64,000 bases of DNA from Paragonimus westermani (taxonomy: Eukaryota > Platyhelminthes > Trematoda > Plagiorchiida > Troglotrematidae). Within the stretch, counting starts at the first letter, position 1, and every line of letters begins with the position of its first letter. The stretch spans positions 36,759 through 100,758 of the forward strand of contig QNGE01001694.1 in NCBI GenBank assembly GCA_008508345.1, in the 5' to 3' direction. A model generated the notes under the pieces. It ran no database searches and was not told the origin of the DNA. It saw only the letters and a program-made list of their open reading frames with translations. A program made the position numbers and the translations under genes. This document shows, one piece after another, positions 14,571 to 28,513 of this stretch.

Positions 14571-14653
14571 TTCGGCTTAAGATCTGGGCTAGAACTAACG
14601 TCAGGAATAGTACGGTCGAACGCGGCAAGCGCTTTAGCACCTCGACTACGAAA
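14571..14653 (-). repeat. tRNA-like SINE, degenerate copy (family B)
   Basis: Read on the minus strand, this has the order of a tRNA: a D-arm-like segment, then GCGCTTGCCGCGTT, then a decayed T-arm. It aligns along its length with 56619-56699, sharing the stretches CGCGGCAAGCGCT and TACGAA on the plus strand. The T-arm/box B is mutated (TTAGTTCTAGCCC), so it is probably not transcribable by RNA polymerase III. It lies about 260 bp from a copy of the unrelated family A SINE. Confidence 0.55.
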
Positions 14654-14911
14654 CCACGACATAAGCTGCGTTGCGCATGTGGTGTGGGGATACTTCCGTT
14701 ATAGCGGGCAGTGGGGAGCAGTTAGGGAAAATCCTCGTCAAAGAAGGGGCAATGTTGACAGAAGTTCCCAAGGAGAACGAATACTGGTTGCCTTTTGTTG
14801 TGAAGTTAAGCGAAAGAAAACCAGTTGATCGGAACCGTCGCATTCCCACAGACTTTCCAGTCGACCACTTTCGAAAAGAAGATTTAGACTCGAGTTTCTC
14901 TCTCACTAGAG

Positions 14912-15050
14912 CTCGTCAGTAACGCATATTCTTGCCAAGGCCGGGACCAGAACTCCGGCTATGTTTTCATGAGGCAACCATGTCAACCACTATGCCACTG
15001 ATCTCACATTAAGCACGACAGTATAATCATATATGAACACTTGTGAGTAG
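14912..15050 (-). repeat. tRNA-derived SINE, family A, copy 1
   Basis: The minus strand carries an A-box-like TGGCATAGTGGTTGAC (14982-14997) and a B-box-like GGAGTTCTGGTCCCGG (14941-14956) at roughly tRNA spacing. Between them lies an anticodon-loop-like CTCATGA. The same block recurs at 39.1, 39.5, 39.8 and 62.6 kb. Sequence on both sides of the tRNA part is also conserved between copies: about 50 nt before box A, and a TTGGCAAGAATATGCG-type segment after box B. That makes this a dispersed SINE rather than a single tRNA gene. It diverges from the other copies beyond 14912. Confidence 0.7.
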
Positions 15051-18000
15051 TGATTAGTTTGCCCGATTGCCTCAACAAAAGTCACAGTAGCTGTCCTGTT
15101 AACTTCACTCAGTGACCGCTCGACTAGAAATTATCTGCAAATTGCAATCACAGAACTTATTAACTTGTGGAGCGTTATCTGGTTAACTCATTTTTCAATT
15201 TATGTGGAAAACCAAGATCCCTTTCTATTCCTCAAAAATGTTTGATGAAGTTTACGTTATGGAGAATTTCTTCCCTGTTTCTGTACGTAGTCGACAATGT
15301 CATCAATGTGTTGAAAAACCGCTTCATGTTGACGGAGGAGTACACGAAGAGTTACGCTTTTATCACGATGTTTACAACGAGAGCATAACGTGGAAAGTTT
15401 TCCACTGATATAATGCAAGAACAATTTGTGAGAAAATACACCACAACAATCACTTTCACTGCTGTGCGTGGCTAACATAGTTCTATATTTGACGTCACCT
15501 CTGTAGGGCCAGTTCCTTTTGCTCCGTGAAACCTGGACACATCAGCTTTCTTCTGTTAGTTTCTCGTCATCTAGCTTTCCATCATTGCCATTAATTTCGC
15601 TGAATGCATCATTATCTCTACTGCGTGTCATACTACTTACTGGCATCATTGAATAGTACATGACTTCGCCATCGCCCTAATCCAATCATCTTCATTAAAA
15701 CCTATTTAACTGCTCAAAGTCAAACGTTGTGCAAGCCGGTCGAAACAACTCATACGTAATGAGATCAACTAACGTATCCAGGTCTGTATACCGTTCATAG
15801 CCTTCTAGCATCTCAATCCAACCAGAAGGACGTGGCGTAGCACAAACATTCGGCATCACCGATCGATTGACATTTGTTGGCATATCGATAGCAAATAACT
15901 ACATTGATTCAAATAATCCAGGCAACCAAAAAACAGTACATGTTGTTTTGTGCAAGTATAAGTGGTCACCAAACATTTAACACCATCCTGCTTGAAAGAA
16001 AACGTACTCATCAATACTACAGTAGCTTGGTGCCGCAGAGAGGTCAGTTTTTCATTGATTTTGGCATTTTTTCGCAATATCCGGTGGATTGCATTACACC
16101 ACGAAGCTGAGGTATTCTAGCAAAATGTGCTCTATATTATCCAATCAATCATCCGTGGTTCACCTGCTAAATCAGTGATAGGAACAGTGCAAAAGTCTAC
16201 AAAGGAAGACACACCCGCAAACTGATATCGGCCGCAACTGAGCAAGTTTTCTAGTAGAATTACCGTCATAAGATACCTACAAAGTAGTTGATTTTGACAA
16301 TCCAGAAAAGGTTACAGGCCGCTGACCAACAATTGCACACGATTTACATAGAATGAGATATCCAGACAGTTAACTTATAAACGCCTACTGATCAGGTCAC
16401 CGTTTTGGGGATGAACGGTGTAGATCAAAGAGTGTAACGCGGTCCCATTTGGCGTAACGATTTTGTATGCCTTAATTACCCACAAGTATATAATTACCTA
16501 TTTCGAGTGACGGAATACGGTCACGTGCAGCAGCTGTTGTGAACTTTAGTAGATCAGCCAAACTCCTCACGTGGGTTCGTAAGAGAGTAAGATTGAGAAC
16601 AGCAGTTAGAATGCACTAACCTATAAAAAGTCTGGGCTTCAGCTGAATTTGAGCGGAAAACAAAAACCGTGCTTTTTACACAATGTTTTCTGTGCCAGAT
16701 GAATTGAGAAAACCTGGCGGCAACACAGGAATCCGACTTTGAATTTGTTTAATTCCCTAATTTATTACTTCATAGACTGACCCCCGTATCAAGTTTCAAA
16801 GACTGAGCGCTAAAGTTCGAACATGCTGCACGGACTGCATACCTGCGTGTAAACGTCCTTTAAGTTAGGAAACTTATTAAGATATGTAACAATGCGGTAG
16901 GCATTGTTCAATACACCACATTTAAGCCTCACCATGTTAACGTACATAGTGAATAAAATGACTACATTCTCTACTACTTTCAAAAGGGAATTCGGGTGGC
17001 ATTCAATCACAATTTCCAGTCGCGTCTTTACCACCCTTTGACACACGTTGACTTCCCAGCTGGACAGTATAATAGTTCTATTTTCCAAATTTGAACCGTC
17101 GCATTCTCACACGATACACTTGTGACTGTCTTTATGTCATTTCAATCTCATGCTCAGAATTCTCGAAGTCGATCACACTGATTTATCTAATTTCTGTACG
17201 CTTTTTACTACTAATCCTTCTATGAACAAAAAACATCGACCGGTCTCAAGCGTGCTATGCTGGACTAAAAACTGACAGTAGTACCCGTTATGTTGCTTCA
17301 ATGAATATTGTATACTTACATAACTGAGACAGACAGTTTGTGCAGTGTGCATTGAAATCAATAAAATCACCAGCGACAGAATAGTAAACCAACAAATAAA
17401 CCAGTTTTCCAAATGAACAGGAGCTGTATCACCGGTTCACGTGAACTGGACTTACGCAGAATGATGAGTAGGGATGAAAGTCCCGTCGGTATAGCAACTA
17501 AAAACTGCATTTATTACCCAATTACGGCCGTTATTTTTCAAACGCCCACGTGTCAAATATCAGATTCAGTAGTAGACGTACAAGGTCAGTAACGAGTGCA
17601 GAGGTACAATACACTTCCTTGACATACGACGTTTTATTAATCTAACTAAATTTACCTGTGGTCTATTGGCTCAGTATTCCAGGCAATTGTGACCGTATGC
17701 CCCGACTCATCTGATAGTCACTGGTGCCGGTTTTTCACTTCCTTCCGTTTTCGGCTTCAAGGCAGACGACTTTGAGGCTGTCTTTTGGTACACATACCAT
17801 ATTACACGTTAGTACACATACTTTACTTTTGATACAAATACTTTACTTCGACCAGAAGGTTCCCATGATATGGAGCTGGACAACCATCGGACTACTACAG
17901 TTCTGAATGGTTGTCTGTAGAGACTTTTGCTATCGCCGACTCTCAGCATGTCTCCTGGAGCAGCGTGGTATAAACGGGATCCGAATGTTTTTGTCATCTG

Positions 18001-18539
18001 AGTATGGACACATTTTCCTCACTACCAGCTGAATTTTGAGAATTGTGAAGTTGCACATTTAATTCATCAGGTTGTATACAATGACGAAACAAGAGTAAAC
18101 AGTAGTTAACTGCACTTGTCTTCACACTGATTGTTATGCCAACGCCAAGAAAACCTTGGAGTGGGATAGTATGCAACATATGTATACGTGATCTTTCGGT
18201 GGTCTAACTCAAACACATCTAAGCGATAGCAAGAGTATGACATGTGCTAGAATTTGCGAATTTCAAACATACATAAAAAAATATCTTTTTTTCCGAACCG
18301 TCTGAACTTACTTATTGCATTTGTACAGCACGCTGCGGATTGCTGTGAGTTTTTCAAAACGTTCTTCTCCCAGTAACGTCTCTCTTGTCATTTCCAGTTT
18401 TGCCTGCCGCTTGCCAAGTTGCAAATACGCTTGGCTCCATTGAACAATGTCTTGGTCAAACCACGCTTATAAGCTATCAGGACAAAACTGGAGAACTAAA
18501 AATAGTATACCTCCCATGTTGCTGTAAGAAAAACACGTC
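15051..18539. other. No recognised feature
   Basis: Only short, overlapping chance ORFs. No member of the repeat families found elsewhere in the window is visible here. Nothing resembles an RNA gene. Confidence 0.45.
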
Positions 18540-18989
18540 CTATTGTGGTGGATTGCCAGGTCGGGGGTGCGAGTTTTCGAACGCTCGGCCGAATACCTCA
18601 ACGTGGGGGTGGTACGTTCGAAAACCTGCCGCGATCGGATCAAGGACAACGTGCGCGACCGGATGAGTCATCGCTCGACTAGATCGGACCAACGGGCGAG
18701 GCAGGGCAGGCGAAATACGACAGACGGCCAGATCGGAGGCGTGGTTTTTCCAACATTCAGAGGAACATCTCGACACGATGTTGGGATACGGTCAAGGCCA
18801 GCACTGGGTGGATGGCGGACAGCACGAGCAGCCGGACGAGCCAACGCGCAACGGAATCGGACAAACAGACGAGGAATGGCAAGCGAAAAACCCTCCGATA
18901 GAAGGCACCGGTCACGCACGTAAACCGGTTAGAAGTGCACACGACGTGTGAACGGAAACCGGGGGGTGCTGCGGGTTGGAATTGCGACT

Positions 18990-18995
18990 TATAAA
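18990..18995 (+). promoter_or_regulatory. TATA box of LTR family 1
   Basis: TATAAA lies 40 bp upstream of the AATAAA signal inside the LTR. In the 55-kb copy the same place reads CATAAA. In the 40-kb copy a short deletion removes it. Of the three copies, only this one keeps the presumed core promoter. Confidence 0.5.
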
Positions 18996-19033
18996 CGAGA
19001 GAGCGCGCGTTGCATGTGACTAGCGGTTTGGAC

Positions 19034-19039
19034 AATAAA
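19034..19039 (+). promoter_or_regulatory. Poly(A) signal of LTR family 1
   Basis: AATAAAG followed by ATTGTGCTTTATTGG is conserved in all three copies. This supports placing the R region here. Confidence 0.55.
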
Positions 19040-19075
19040 GATTGTGCTTTATTGGACGCCTTCTCGCTACACTAT

Positions 19076-22000
19076 GTGGATTATATCTGAAAATAAAGGT
19101 ACCGACTGTTTGATTCAGTTTAATTAAACATGCAAAAGTTCGAATGAGCAAAGTCAGGAAAGTTATTTGCAACTCAACTTAAGCAATCTTGGTAAAGATG
19201 GACGTATTATCAACTCATCGTTCGCATGATGCAGGTGTGGCAACCTTATCTGGGACTTCTCGTGCAATCCTGCCTAAGATGTCAGCCAGCTTTGGTCCAG
19301 CTGATTGCCCACCTGTTTGGTAAGCACGTCCCTAGGAACCGAATCTGATGTGCGTTGTGCACAATGTAATGATATGATTGGGCTGTTCCAGTGAAATTGC
19401 CGTTCTAAAGAGAGAGATAAGCACATAAGAATTAACTATCTCTTGTTCAGGAACATTTGTGGAAATGGAATCGACGACATTTGATTATATAACTAGTGAG
19501 CTCTCCCACACATTCAAATATCCTTGCTAATCTAAGAGAGTCCTTAAGGCAATAGAGAGTCATCGTGGGCGGATGTCGTCCAAAATGTTAACTCATTAGC
19601 TGGCTTTTATATAACAAGCTAAATTGTCCAGGAATATAATCGGCCACTTGTCCACCCTACATCTGTGGCAGTTCCGAACCGTATGACCTTCACTTACCCA
19701 TAGTGATATTTAGCTACTTGACAGTGCAACAACAATATCTGGAGTTGCCTTACTGTACGATTCGTTAATGATATCACATCTTCCGTCCGCTTATCTATTA
19801 GACCGTCGACGGTCGCCGAAAATGATGTACATTTTCTTAATAAAATCACCTATATATATTTAAGTTGAGCTTACGAAACTAAGTTGTGAACATTTTTGGG
19901 TAGTATTTCATATTTCGGTTTGATTATGTGTTACTTCTACTGTTACGGAAAAGTTTATGTAATTGCGACCTCAGCGACTTCTAAAATATTGGTTCATTCT
20001 AGTTGTCTTAAAATTTGACTGCGGAAGAAATAAAATCCAGTTAATTCGGATTTCCATCGTCTTAGATTTCCAACTGAAAGAACCTTTTTTCATTCTAAAC
20101 TGCAAGTACAAACAGACAGTTTGATGTCGAGTTCTGACACACGTTCCACGTGCTGTATGTCGTTTATGTGTAGGATCTATTTGACACTCTTCGCCAACAC
20201 TGGATGCAGCGTTGTAAGTACAAATTGTCTCCAGTGGCTCGAAAGCCGCAGAAGTATGTTATTTTGGTTAAAATGGACTGCAGTATATAACAGGGCAAAC
20301 CTGAATCCATTTTGAGTGAGTAGCAGGTGCAACCAGGTACATACCCTCGTCGATTTGACCGGAATAATCCCGATGCATTTGCTGCCGTGATATTTTAACC
20401 AAAGCTAGGAATGTGTTGGTTCCTGTGGATTTAGCCCGTGGTATCCCTGAAGGACTTTAATAGATCCTGGAGAGTCTTCGATACTTCAGATCATATCTGA
20501 GTACCGGTAGTAACCTCTCGCAAGTGTTTTTATTCAACTAGCCTTCGGGTGAGCATCAGGCAGTTCACCGAACAAATACCGAAGTATATTGTGCAGAGAA
20601 GCTACGCGAGTATCCTTGAAAAGGGAGCCGTCACGTGAATGTGGTTCATCTTCTAGAACAATGATTAGTGTCAACCCAGAGATGGGTTCTAAGGTTTATC
20701 TGATTGTTATTAAACTCTCTACTATCGACAATACATTGTTGCTTTCAATCTGCTGTTGTATATAACCCATTCAGTAACCATTGTGGATAGGCGCTTCAAA
20801 ATGGTGTCCAATTCTGATTGTTCTGTGTTGACACCTTTAAACCCTCAGTGATATGGACGACTTCTATGCCCGTACCTGAATATGACATCCACCTTCGCGC
20901 TGAACTGAGCCAGACTTTGTCTTCTTCTGCTGATAGTGTCACGAGAAGCAGATGGTTCACAAGGATTTCAGACGATCCCTCCCACACTTAACAACGAACG
21001 GGTGCAAATCCGAAGATTAAAGCCACTGATTCACTGTTTAGCTGGGTGCATTTTTTAATTGTCTTGAAAGATTTAACAGGCGAAGGCAGTTCGTCAAAAA
21101 GAATTATTTACCGTTCAAGGAGAAGTGTGGACGAACACTCCCACTGGTGAGTCATCAGTGTGAAGTGGAAGTGGTGTGTGAAGCGTACTACAAGAGGTGA
21201 GACTAAACACTATTTCTGCGACACTAACGACCATCCCTTGGTGCATCAAATCACAGAGGACAGGTTTTCCTTTTCGTAACAGGACTTACTAACAAGGAAT
21301 TATTCAAAAGCATGCGACAACCAAGCGTAGTAGTTCGTCAACACCCCTAGAGGTCAACTAAGCTCTGTAACATTCCCCGAATGTGTAGCATTATTAAACC
21401 GCTGAAGTTTGTCGTCCAACGTGTGTAAACTACTCCTATTAATATGAATGGAATCAATAAAAATGTCTCGACTCTGTGAGTCAGGAGTAAAGAATGTTAT
21501 CTAAGCGGATGCAAATAGCGTACCTCGCTAGGTTGCTCAAAGTCTTTTGTAAAAATTCAATAACCGAATTGACTGAAAATGGTAACCGTGTTTACTAGGA
21601 GAAGTAGACAGGAGTAATGATCACAGTATATTTGGGAAATTAACCATTGAATTAAGTGTGGTAACAGCCATTACTGATCTTGGTAAACTCTTCTCCGCCA
21701 GCGAATGTAACGGAGAAACCCGTTGTGCAGAGTATTTATAAGCTGCCAGTAAGTCTTTTTTCCTGGCTGATTTATATTAACCTCTGGACCGCAGTGTTTT
21801 GTGGGCGGGTTCGCTCTGAAAAACCACAAATCAAACATTGGAAAGTCAATTTGTCTTTTGCTTCTTCAACCAGGATGTCACAATAATACAAACCTGGCAG
21901 TGCTTGTTGAATACATACACTGGATTCGTTCTCACCTTAATCGGAATCCTCGTGCACTATTGTGAAACAGTACATGACAACGTATGCATGAGAATGTGTC

Positions 22001-25000
22001 CCTCTAAGGTCACTCAATGAGTCCCCTGTATGAGCAATATTGTCTATGTGGACGATACATAAATCTGTAAAGTATCCTCGGCCCTCATCATCGAGAGCGT
22101 GTCTTACCAAAGTAATGTTGTGTTTCAAAAACGACAACACATTGTAGCAACACGGGTGATCAAAAGGCCTCTGTCTCTAATGTGACAAAATGTATGGTAG
22201 AAGTTTTCAAACGTGATGTAGTAAACCCACAATATTGACTATAGCATCATGGTTAACTAATGGTATTAACTGATATAACAAATATGCAGTTGAAGACGTA
22301 AGAGACCCACCACACTAACTGTGGTATAAAATACATGTTGCTACACAAAGTCTCGTTAGTTTCATTAAATTCACGCGTTACCTCAAGGCCCACGAAGATA
22401 ACTAGTACTAACAAGGGCAACTGAATGTAGTGAGGTGCCTGGGTATTCACAAGGCACGGAATCTTCGAGATCTATTTCGGAGGTGCTAAACGTTAATCCT
22501 ACCCTCAAACAAACCAAGGTTTCATCTGAATTTGGTTCCACACAAGAATATTCAGTTGAAGTTTTACCCTGATAGCGACTTCAACTGACTGCTGCGCCAT
22601 CTTGTACTACAGGCAGTGTGACTATGCGACACTTTGCTTCAAGTGAGATCTGTGTTGTCCTTGATATCACGGTTTTCGCAGACTGAAAATTCACTCAATC
22701 TTCTATGTGCTTGGCTGAACTATGTTACAGTAACCCCGTTGTTTGGTGAAGCGGTGCTTCACAGAGTGGATTCAAAAACATGTGAACCAGAGCTGGACCG
22801 TATTTTGGGACAGGTATAGACATGGTTGCTGGGTCTTGCCAAAATGAAACTGAAGTGGTTTTCTAACAGTATGTGTTTTTCAATTAGTGGTTGTTTTTTG
22901 TTCAAAGCTTCGGATGCCGTGTTGCGTATTAATAAACGGCTCACAAGGAATGTGAGAAGTATACAGTCCGCTCGCTGGTGATTTGACTGTAATCACACCA
23001 CTTGGTCTAGTCACTACGATAGAGAAAAAACACCATTTATCGTATAACACCCAAGAATGATACAGGAACAGACAGGGTTTTTCAAATCCCAAGACACGTA
23101 TACGTAGTGGTGAAACGGGCCGCTGATAATGGACATGAAAAACGGACTGCTTGTCTTCCGTCAGTCTACGCTTAACTCGTGGTTCTGGAGAACTGTCAAG
23201 TGGAACCATTGGGCTCTAGGTGACAGACATAATAGATTGTCCCATAACAGCAGAACACTGGCTCGACCCAACCCATCAAAAACAAAACAGTCGTTACCGA
23301 CCACAGAGTTTTCCTCACTCACGCTTTCTACATGAACTATGAAGTTCTGACCAACACCTTTAAACTGATAAAACAACGAAAGCTAGCCGCTGCTGAGTCC
23401 AGTGTTGTTAGATTGCACGGCATTACTGTCTTAAACAGCATAAGTTTAGATCAAGTTGAAATGCATGAAGCATCCTCCCCCATTCACGAATTTAGATAAC
23501 GAAATCAGAAGACCACTTTTGTAAGACGTTAGTACCATTTCGTATGTTCTCATCAGTAACGGTGGTGAAAGTCAAAAATATCTACACGAAGTAAGCCCGC
23601 AAATCAAATAAATCAATAAGCTAGTCTGTCACTGGCTCGTTGTGAAGGTCAATAAAGCCCAGTGGATAAACGGTGGGTACTAAGTTAGCACGAATAAATC
23701 CTAACTACGTATCACGTGCATCACTTGTGCACATATTTCGCATTATATGAGAGAGACAACGAACCAGTGAGTGTTTATTTTACACGGATGAGAAACTGTT
23801 GAAATTCAGGTATTGTCCTCCTCAGGTGGACTTACTGTACCATCCTTCCGTCGCTTAGTGCTGATATCGAGAATGCTGACCATACACTCCTTTTTAAACT
23901 CAAGTGATAAAATTAGGTTTGGGTGTGAAAAGTTCAATAACTCCCGTAGTTTTCCATCTCCCTTTTTAGATTGTGCGAAAACTATTTTATCATCAGCATA
24001 ATGTCAGTAAATCGAAATGTTTTACAAAACCGGTCTTCTGATTTCCTTATTCAAACCTTAGATGTGCTCAGGTATTGGTGTAACCGAACTTCACATCATC
24101 ACATTCCCGTCACATTTCAAGCTATATCATCGGATTGTGTAAAATACTCGTCAGCTTGCCGACCACTAAGTGTAATTATTGTTTCACAATGTGGGCAGCT
24201 TACAAGTCTGTATGACACTGGACTTCTAAAGCACTGAATTACGTCGAGGAAGCTACTCAAAAACCACAGATAACAATGTGATTGACATCAATTTATCTGC
24301 TGTAAAAGTGTAACTAACATTGAAACAAAAATAGCTGTTCTTAAATGAAGTGACCTAAGATACTGATCGATGTGGATCCTGAGTGACATACGAGTTGTCA
24401 CTGACCAATATGTTAACGTGAAGTTTTCCGTTTTGTTTATGCTGTATGCAATTCGGTAGCTAGAGATCCTGGTAGCTATGTGATAAATACGGAAAACAGT
24501 TCTAAATCGCTGTTTCATCCCGAATGGATGAGAGCTGCTGTAACATGGGAATTTGGAGAGAACTATTTACAGAGAATAATTGTAAAATTGCCTGAACAGT
24601 CATTTTCGTGGAGGACTTCGTGGTCTCCATATAACACAGTGAAGTACGTGAGTAACTGAGCCCAACTATGAGACCTTCGGGTTCTCTGCTTGGCGGCGTT
24701 GCTTACGTTGTACAGAACATGCGGCTCAGGACTATGAATTCTCTCCCAATGTCTAGGGATTGTTGAAAGCCCAAATCATGGGCTTCCTCCAATCTTTTGG
24801 AAGCAAGCAATCCTCAGACACTAATAGTGTTTTTTTAAGGAATTACATTGAAGCCGTAATGGTAAGGAATTTTATTAGACCAAGCAAAGGGTTTGAGTAC
24901 ACTTTTGAAGGTAACTGAAAACTGCCAGAAACAAACGCAGTCTTTCGTAAGTATTCGTGTATTCTTAAAAGAGTTGAAACGAAACATAAAAGAACTGAAC

Positions 25001-28000
25001 CTTAAGCCTTGAAAGTTGTCTTCAAGTTGTTGCGAAGATATATTCTCAATAAATATCGCTAACGAGAATGGATTTGGTATACTTCAAGGACATCTAGCGC
25101 AAAAAATGTGTCTCACGTTAACTTTGAGACCGCCGTTACTTTTGTTTAAAAAGGATTCTGGAGAAATCAGCACAGACTAATTGCACTCTATTACAACTGG
25201 TCCATTTCTGTGTCGGTAATAGTAGGTTTCTAAATTCCACTGACTATGTAAGCACCTCGTTATTTTGGCTTTGCTTTTCATGATTTGTTGTTTACCTGAA
25301 CAGCTTAGAAGTGTATTGTAGACTCGACTACATCACCAGGTCTAGTGTTACAGAAGAATGCGATCACCCGGATAAAGTATCTCTGAATAGGTTTTCATTC
25401 AGGAATAAAATGAGTAGGTGTGTTCAATATTGATATCTATCTCAATCGTACACTGGGTATGGATTAGTCAAAGTATCGGTGAACATCTTGATCGATCTGA
25501 GAGTGTCCACTAGATTAAGGTTTGCTTGTTATCAATTACGCACACTGAAACACACCATTATGTCCACTACTGCTTGAAACGCTCCGCAAAATGTCTCACG
25601 GTGACGATATTGTTCAACTGGATGTCAAACACAGTTGATTTTACTTTGGATACCTCAAGTGTTTAGCATTCCGACAAAAAACGTCAGTGTTAACACATGT
25701 CGAAGATGGAGGTCTGCATCTACCCAACAGCCAAACAGCATCCTATCTGTTAAACCTGCTTTCCACTTATATAGAAATGTTGATCATGGACAAGGACTAA
25801 AGATAAGAATGGGATTCTTCTGGTGAACGTCTGAAAAGTAGGTTGGCTCGCGGTTACGTGTTTAGTGTGGTCTGTGTTTCGCGGTCGGTGACCGGTATTC
25901 CTTATCGACTAGGTTTTCCACCTAACACAGTTCTGAGGCTGTAGGTGTTCTTCGATAAACAGGTCTCACTGTAGACGTTCTCACCTTGTGTGCTGGGAAC
26001 CTGTATTTTTCAACCCGTAATAGTGTGGAAGAAGTGACCTACGTGACCAGTTGATTGATTGTTGGAAGCTGTCTTTCTGACTGGAATAAACCACTCAAGC
26101 TTTACCGGGAACCGACAGTTGATGAAGGACAACGGACTTTGTAACTGTCGGTTGATGGATCGAGACTCGCTCTCACTGTATTGGTGTTACTGGCATAGAA
26201 ATAATTTATAACGAGAAGCTAATAACGTCAGTAAAAGTACGTATAGTTAACATGTAAACAGCAGTATGCCAAGTATAAATGGATAACAAACTACATAATT
26301 TTTGGATCCATCAATATCTTGACAGCACAGTGGGAGTGGTTTTGACGACAGTGAGCTGCCAATTGAAAACGTGAAGGCCTGCGAGTTATGACGGATAGAT
26401 GAAGTGATGTGAGGGCAATTCCTGATCTGTGATTCCTTTGTTATATTACGTTGTACAAGTCCGAAGTACAAATTCCTGCTGGTGCCACTGCGTAAAGTTT
26501 AGTCAGTGTATCGGAATTGGGACATGATGTGTTGTGTTGTTCCCGTTTCTTTCCAGACATCTGGTGGTGGGAATACGTGTAGCAGAGCCCGATGGCTTTT
26601 CGGCTTGACAGTATTCATGACCAATACCAGCCGCAAACCGTCAGCCGGATAATATGGGTATGGCACGAGTATACAGGAGGGGAACGTACCGACACCAAGT
26701 GTACTGGACGGACTGGACCTGCTAATCGTGTCGGGCACACAATGAATGAACGCAGCTGTTTATATAGATCACGTTACCGTTTGAAATGTAGGATGAAGGT
26801 TTATAAAAGAAAGTAAACCGCATTGAGATATCAAATACGGCAAATCAAATCTGTTATTGATGTGGATATGGACATGGCGAGATTAATTGGTTGATTCTCG
26901 AAAATGTGTCAGGTATAAGTGTCCGGTCAAGGAGACACCTACAGCCTGTACAGTGGGAAAAACAGGATTGTGCGAAGGTAAGAGACAGGCATCACTGTTT
27001 CCAATAATCGGATTTCAACGACTGTCACAAGAAACAGATCGATGACAAAAAAAGAGAAGTTTGTTGATAATTTGGTTCAGGAAGTGTGGAAAAACTATTT
27101 TTGGCCGACATTTTCATGTATGGGACGGCCACGAACCGCTGGATGGAAAAATATCAGCGAAGGATCACGGAGAAAGCTTGGTTCCTGTGTCTTGTTGTTA
27201 CAGTGGCAAAAGTTCTAGATGTCTGGAGAGTAAAATTGTGTTTGTAAACTACTCACCCAACTTAAACGCACAGATGAGGCTCCCACTGATGCCGTTGTGG
27301 TTTGCAGTATTGAAAGTGGGTTCGATCACATAAGGCGATGAACAGCACATAAGAAAGGTACCGAGATTCTGGAAGCACCTCACCAACTTTTAGTGGAAGG
27401 GTGACCTCCCGGATAAAAGGATCCCGAAACGGAAACATTCAGAACACGTTAGTCGAGCACGTGTCTGAACAGTGCTTGTAGGTTAATATATCAACTGCGA
27501 GAAGAAAACAACCAGCCAGCAGTACCGCTAAAGGTAAAGGACTAGCATCAGTCGATTCGTGCGGAGTGTCAGTCAGCCCATGAAATGGTGAAGTGCAGAG
27601 TATGATGGCCGAAATTTAAAGTCGTTGCCGCCGTTTACGTAACGGCATACCAACAGCGTCAATTCCTGAAAAACAGTAATCACTCGAGTCAATACTTCAT
27701 ACAGACACTCATCCAGAAAAGCTCGCATAGTAGTCAGTTGGCCGATAGAATCGACGCTCCCTCCTGTCATCCACTTGCAGTAACCAGCGCATTGCCAAAG
27801 CGAAAAAAAATTCCGCAAAATAAATCAAAACATTCACCAATGCGATCAGCGCACAACCGTAATGGTATACATTATGGAAGTTCATAGAATCCCATAAAGC
27901 GCCTCAACAGATCTGAGACCCCTGCCTTAAAGGTGGATAAATCTGGAGCTATCTGCAACACGCATCCGTGACCTTTCAAACCAGACTGCCCAACAGAAAA

Positions 28001-28287
28001 AAAGCAAACCAGTGAGTGAGGACTGGTTGTTGACTATACTTTGGAGATGTTGTCACTGGTCCCGCTGCCTTACGTCTTACAAACAACACACAAAAATAAA
28101 ATTGATATTCTAACGTACGTATTGACGAGTTTTAAGACTCCCTGCTCTGTAGGAGCTTCGTTCATGAAGTCTACAACGCATAGATACGCGTAAATTGATG
28201 GAAGTTGGAAAGTTGACCAACCAAATAATTAAAATCGCAAACGATGTCGATATGGTATGATGAACTTCAGTGTACTGTGGTCAGTGT
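19076..28287. other. 9 kb with no recognised gene or repeat family
   Basis: No ORF here shows a known motif. A short inverted repeat lies at 26110-26153. A segment around 25.85-26.16 kb is CpG-richer and contains AATAAA, but I could not find paired ends or a second copy. Everything else is unassigned. Confidence 0.45.
26110..26153. repeat. 11-bp inverted repeat, 22-nt loop
   Basis: AACCGACAGTT (26110-26120) and AACTGTCGGTT (26143-26153) are exact reverse complements. They could form a hairpin in RNA or be the end of an old foldback element. No function is visible. Confidence 0.7.
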
Positions 28288-28324
28288 GTGTTCTGTGTTC
28301 AGTGTTCTGTGTTCAGTGTTCTGT
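28288..28324. repeat. Short tandem repeat, 14-bp unit
   Basis: GTTCTGTGTTCAGT is repeated about two and a half times, with a degenerate unit before it. This is low-copy slippage sequence with no gene context. Confidence 0.75.
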
Positions 28325-28513
28325 ATTTGAACCCGATTCTGTCGACACATACAAATACCAGAGTGTTTTGGTGCAACAGATCTAAGAGATGGGAGATGTA
28401 TTTCCTGCAGAGGGCACCCTATGTGGGAGCATTATGCTGCGACTTAGTGCGATCGAAGATGAACGCAATTTATGGCACTTGTACCCACCACAACCAGATA
28501 AGCCAGAGGTGGG

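Larger units (their letters stand above)
18540..19075 (+). mobile_element. Solo LTR, family 1 copy 1 (with 4-bp TSD)
   Basis: A 528-bp unit (18544-19071) begins TGTGGTGG and ends CTCGCTACA, giving LTR-type TG...CA ends. It is flanked by a direct CTAT duplication (18540-18543 and 19072-19075). Near the 3' end are a TATA box (TATAAA, 18990-18995) and, 40 bp on, a poly(A) signal (AATAAA, 19034-19039), the order expected for U3-R-U5. Two further copies occur at 40.2 kb (inverted) and 55.1 kb. No gag-pol sequence or second LTR adjoins it, so it is a solo LTR, or less likely a miniature TRIM-type element. The unit is GC- and CpG-rich compared with its surroundings, and overlapping ORFs in it are shadows. 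The superfamily is not determinable, though Gypsy-type elements commonly leave 4-5 bp duplications. Confidence 0.75.

Noticed and set aside
18660..18720. Hammerhead-like string in LTR family 1 (GGATGAGTC...GAC)
   Set aside because: The core U after the first C is G, and the segment after the short stem reads AGAT rather than GAAA, so the catalytic core is not present.
18543..18923. A 126-codon arginine-rich ORF, seen again inverted at 40.3-40.8 kb
   Set aside because: Its recurrence is explained by the LTR family 1 repeat. It matches no protein family and is not kept through the whole family.
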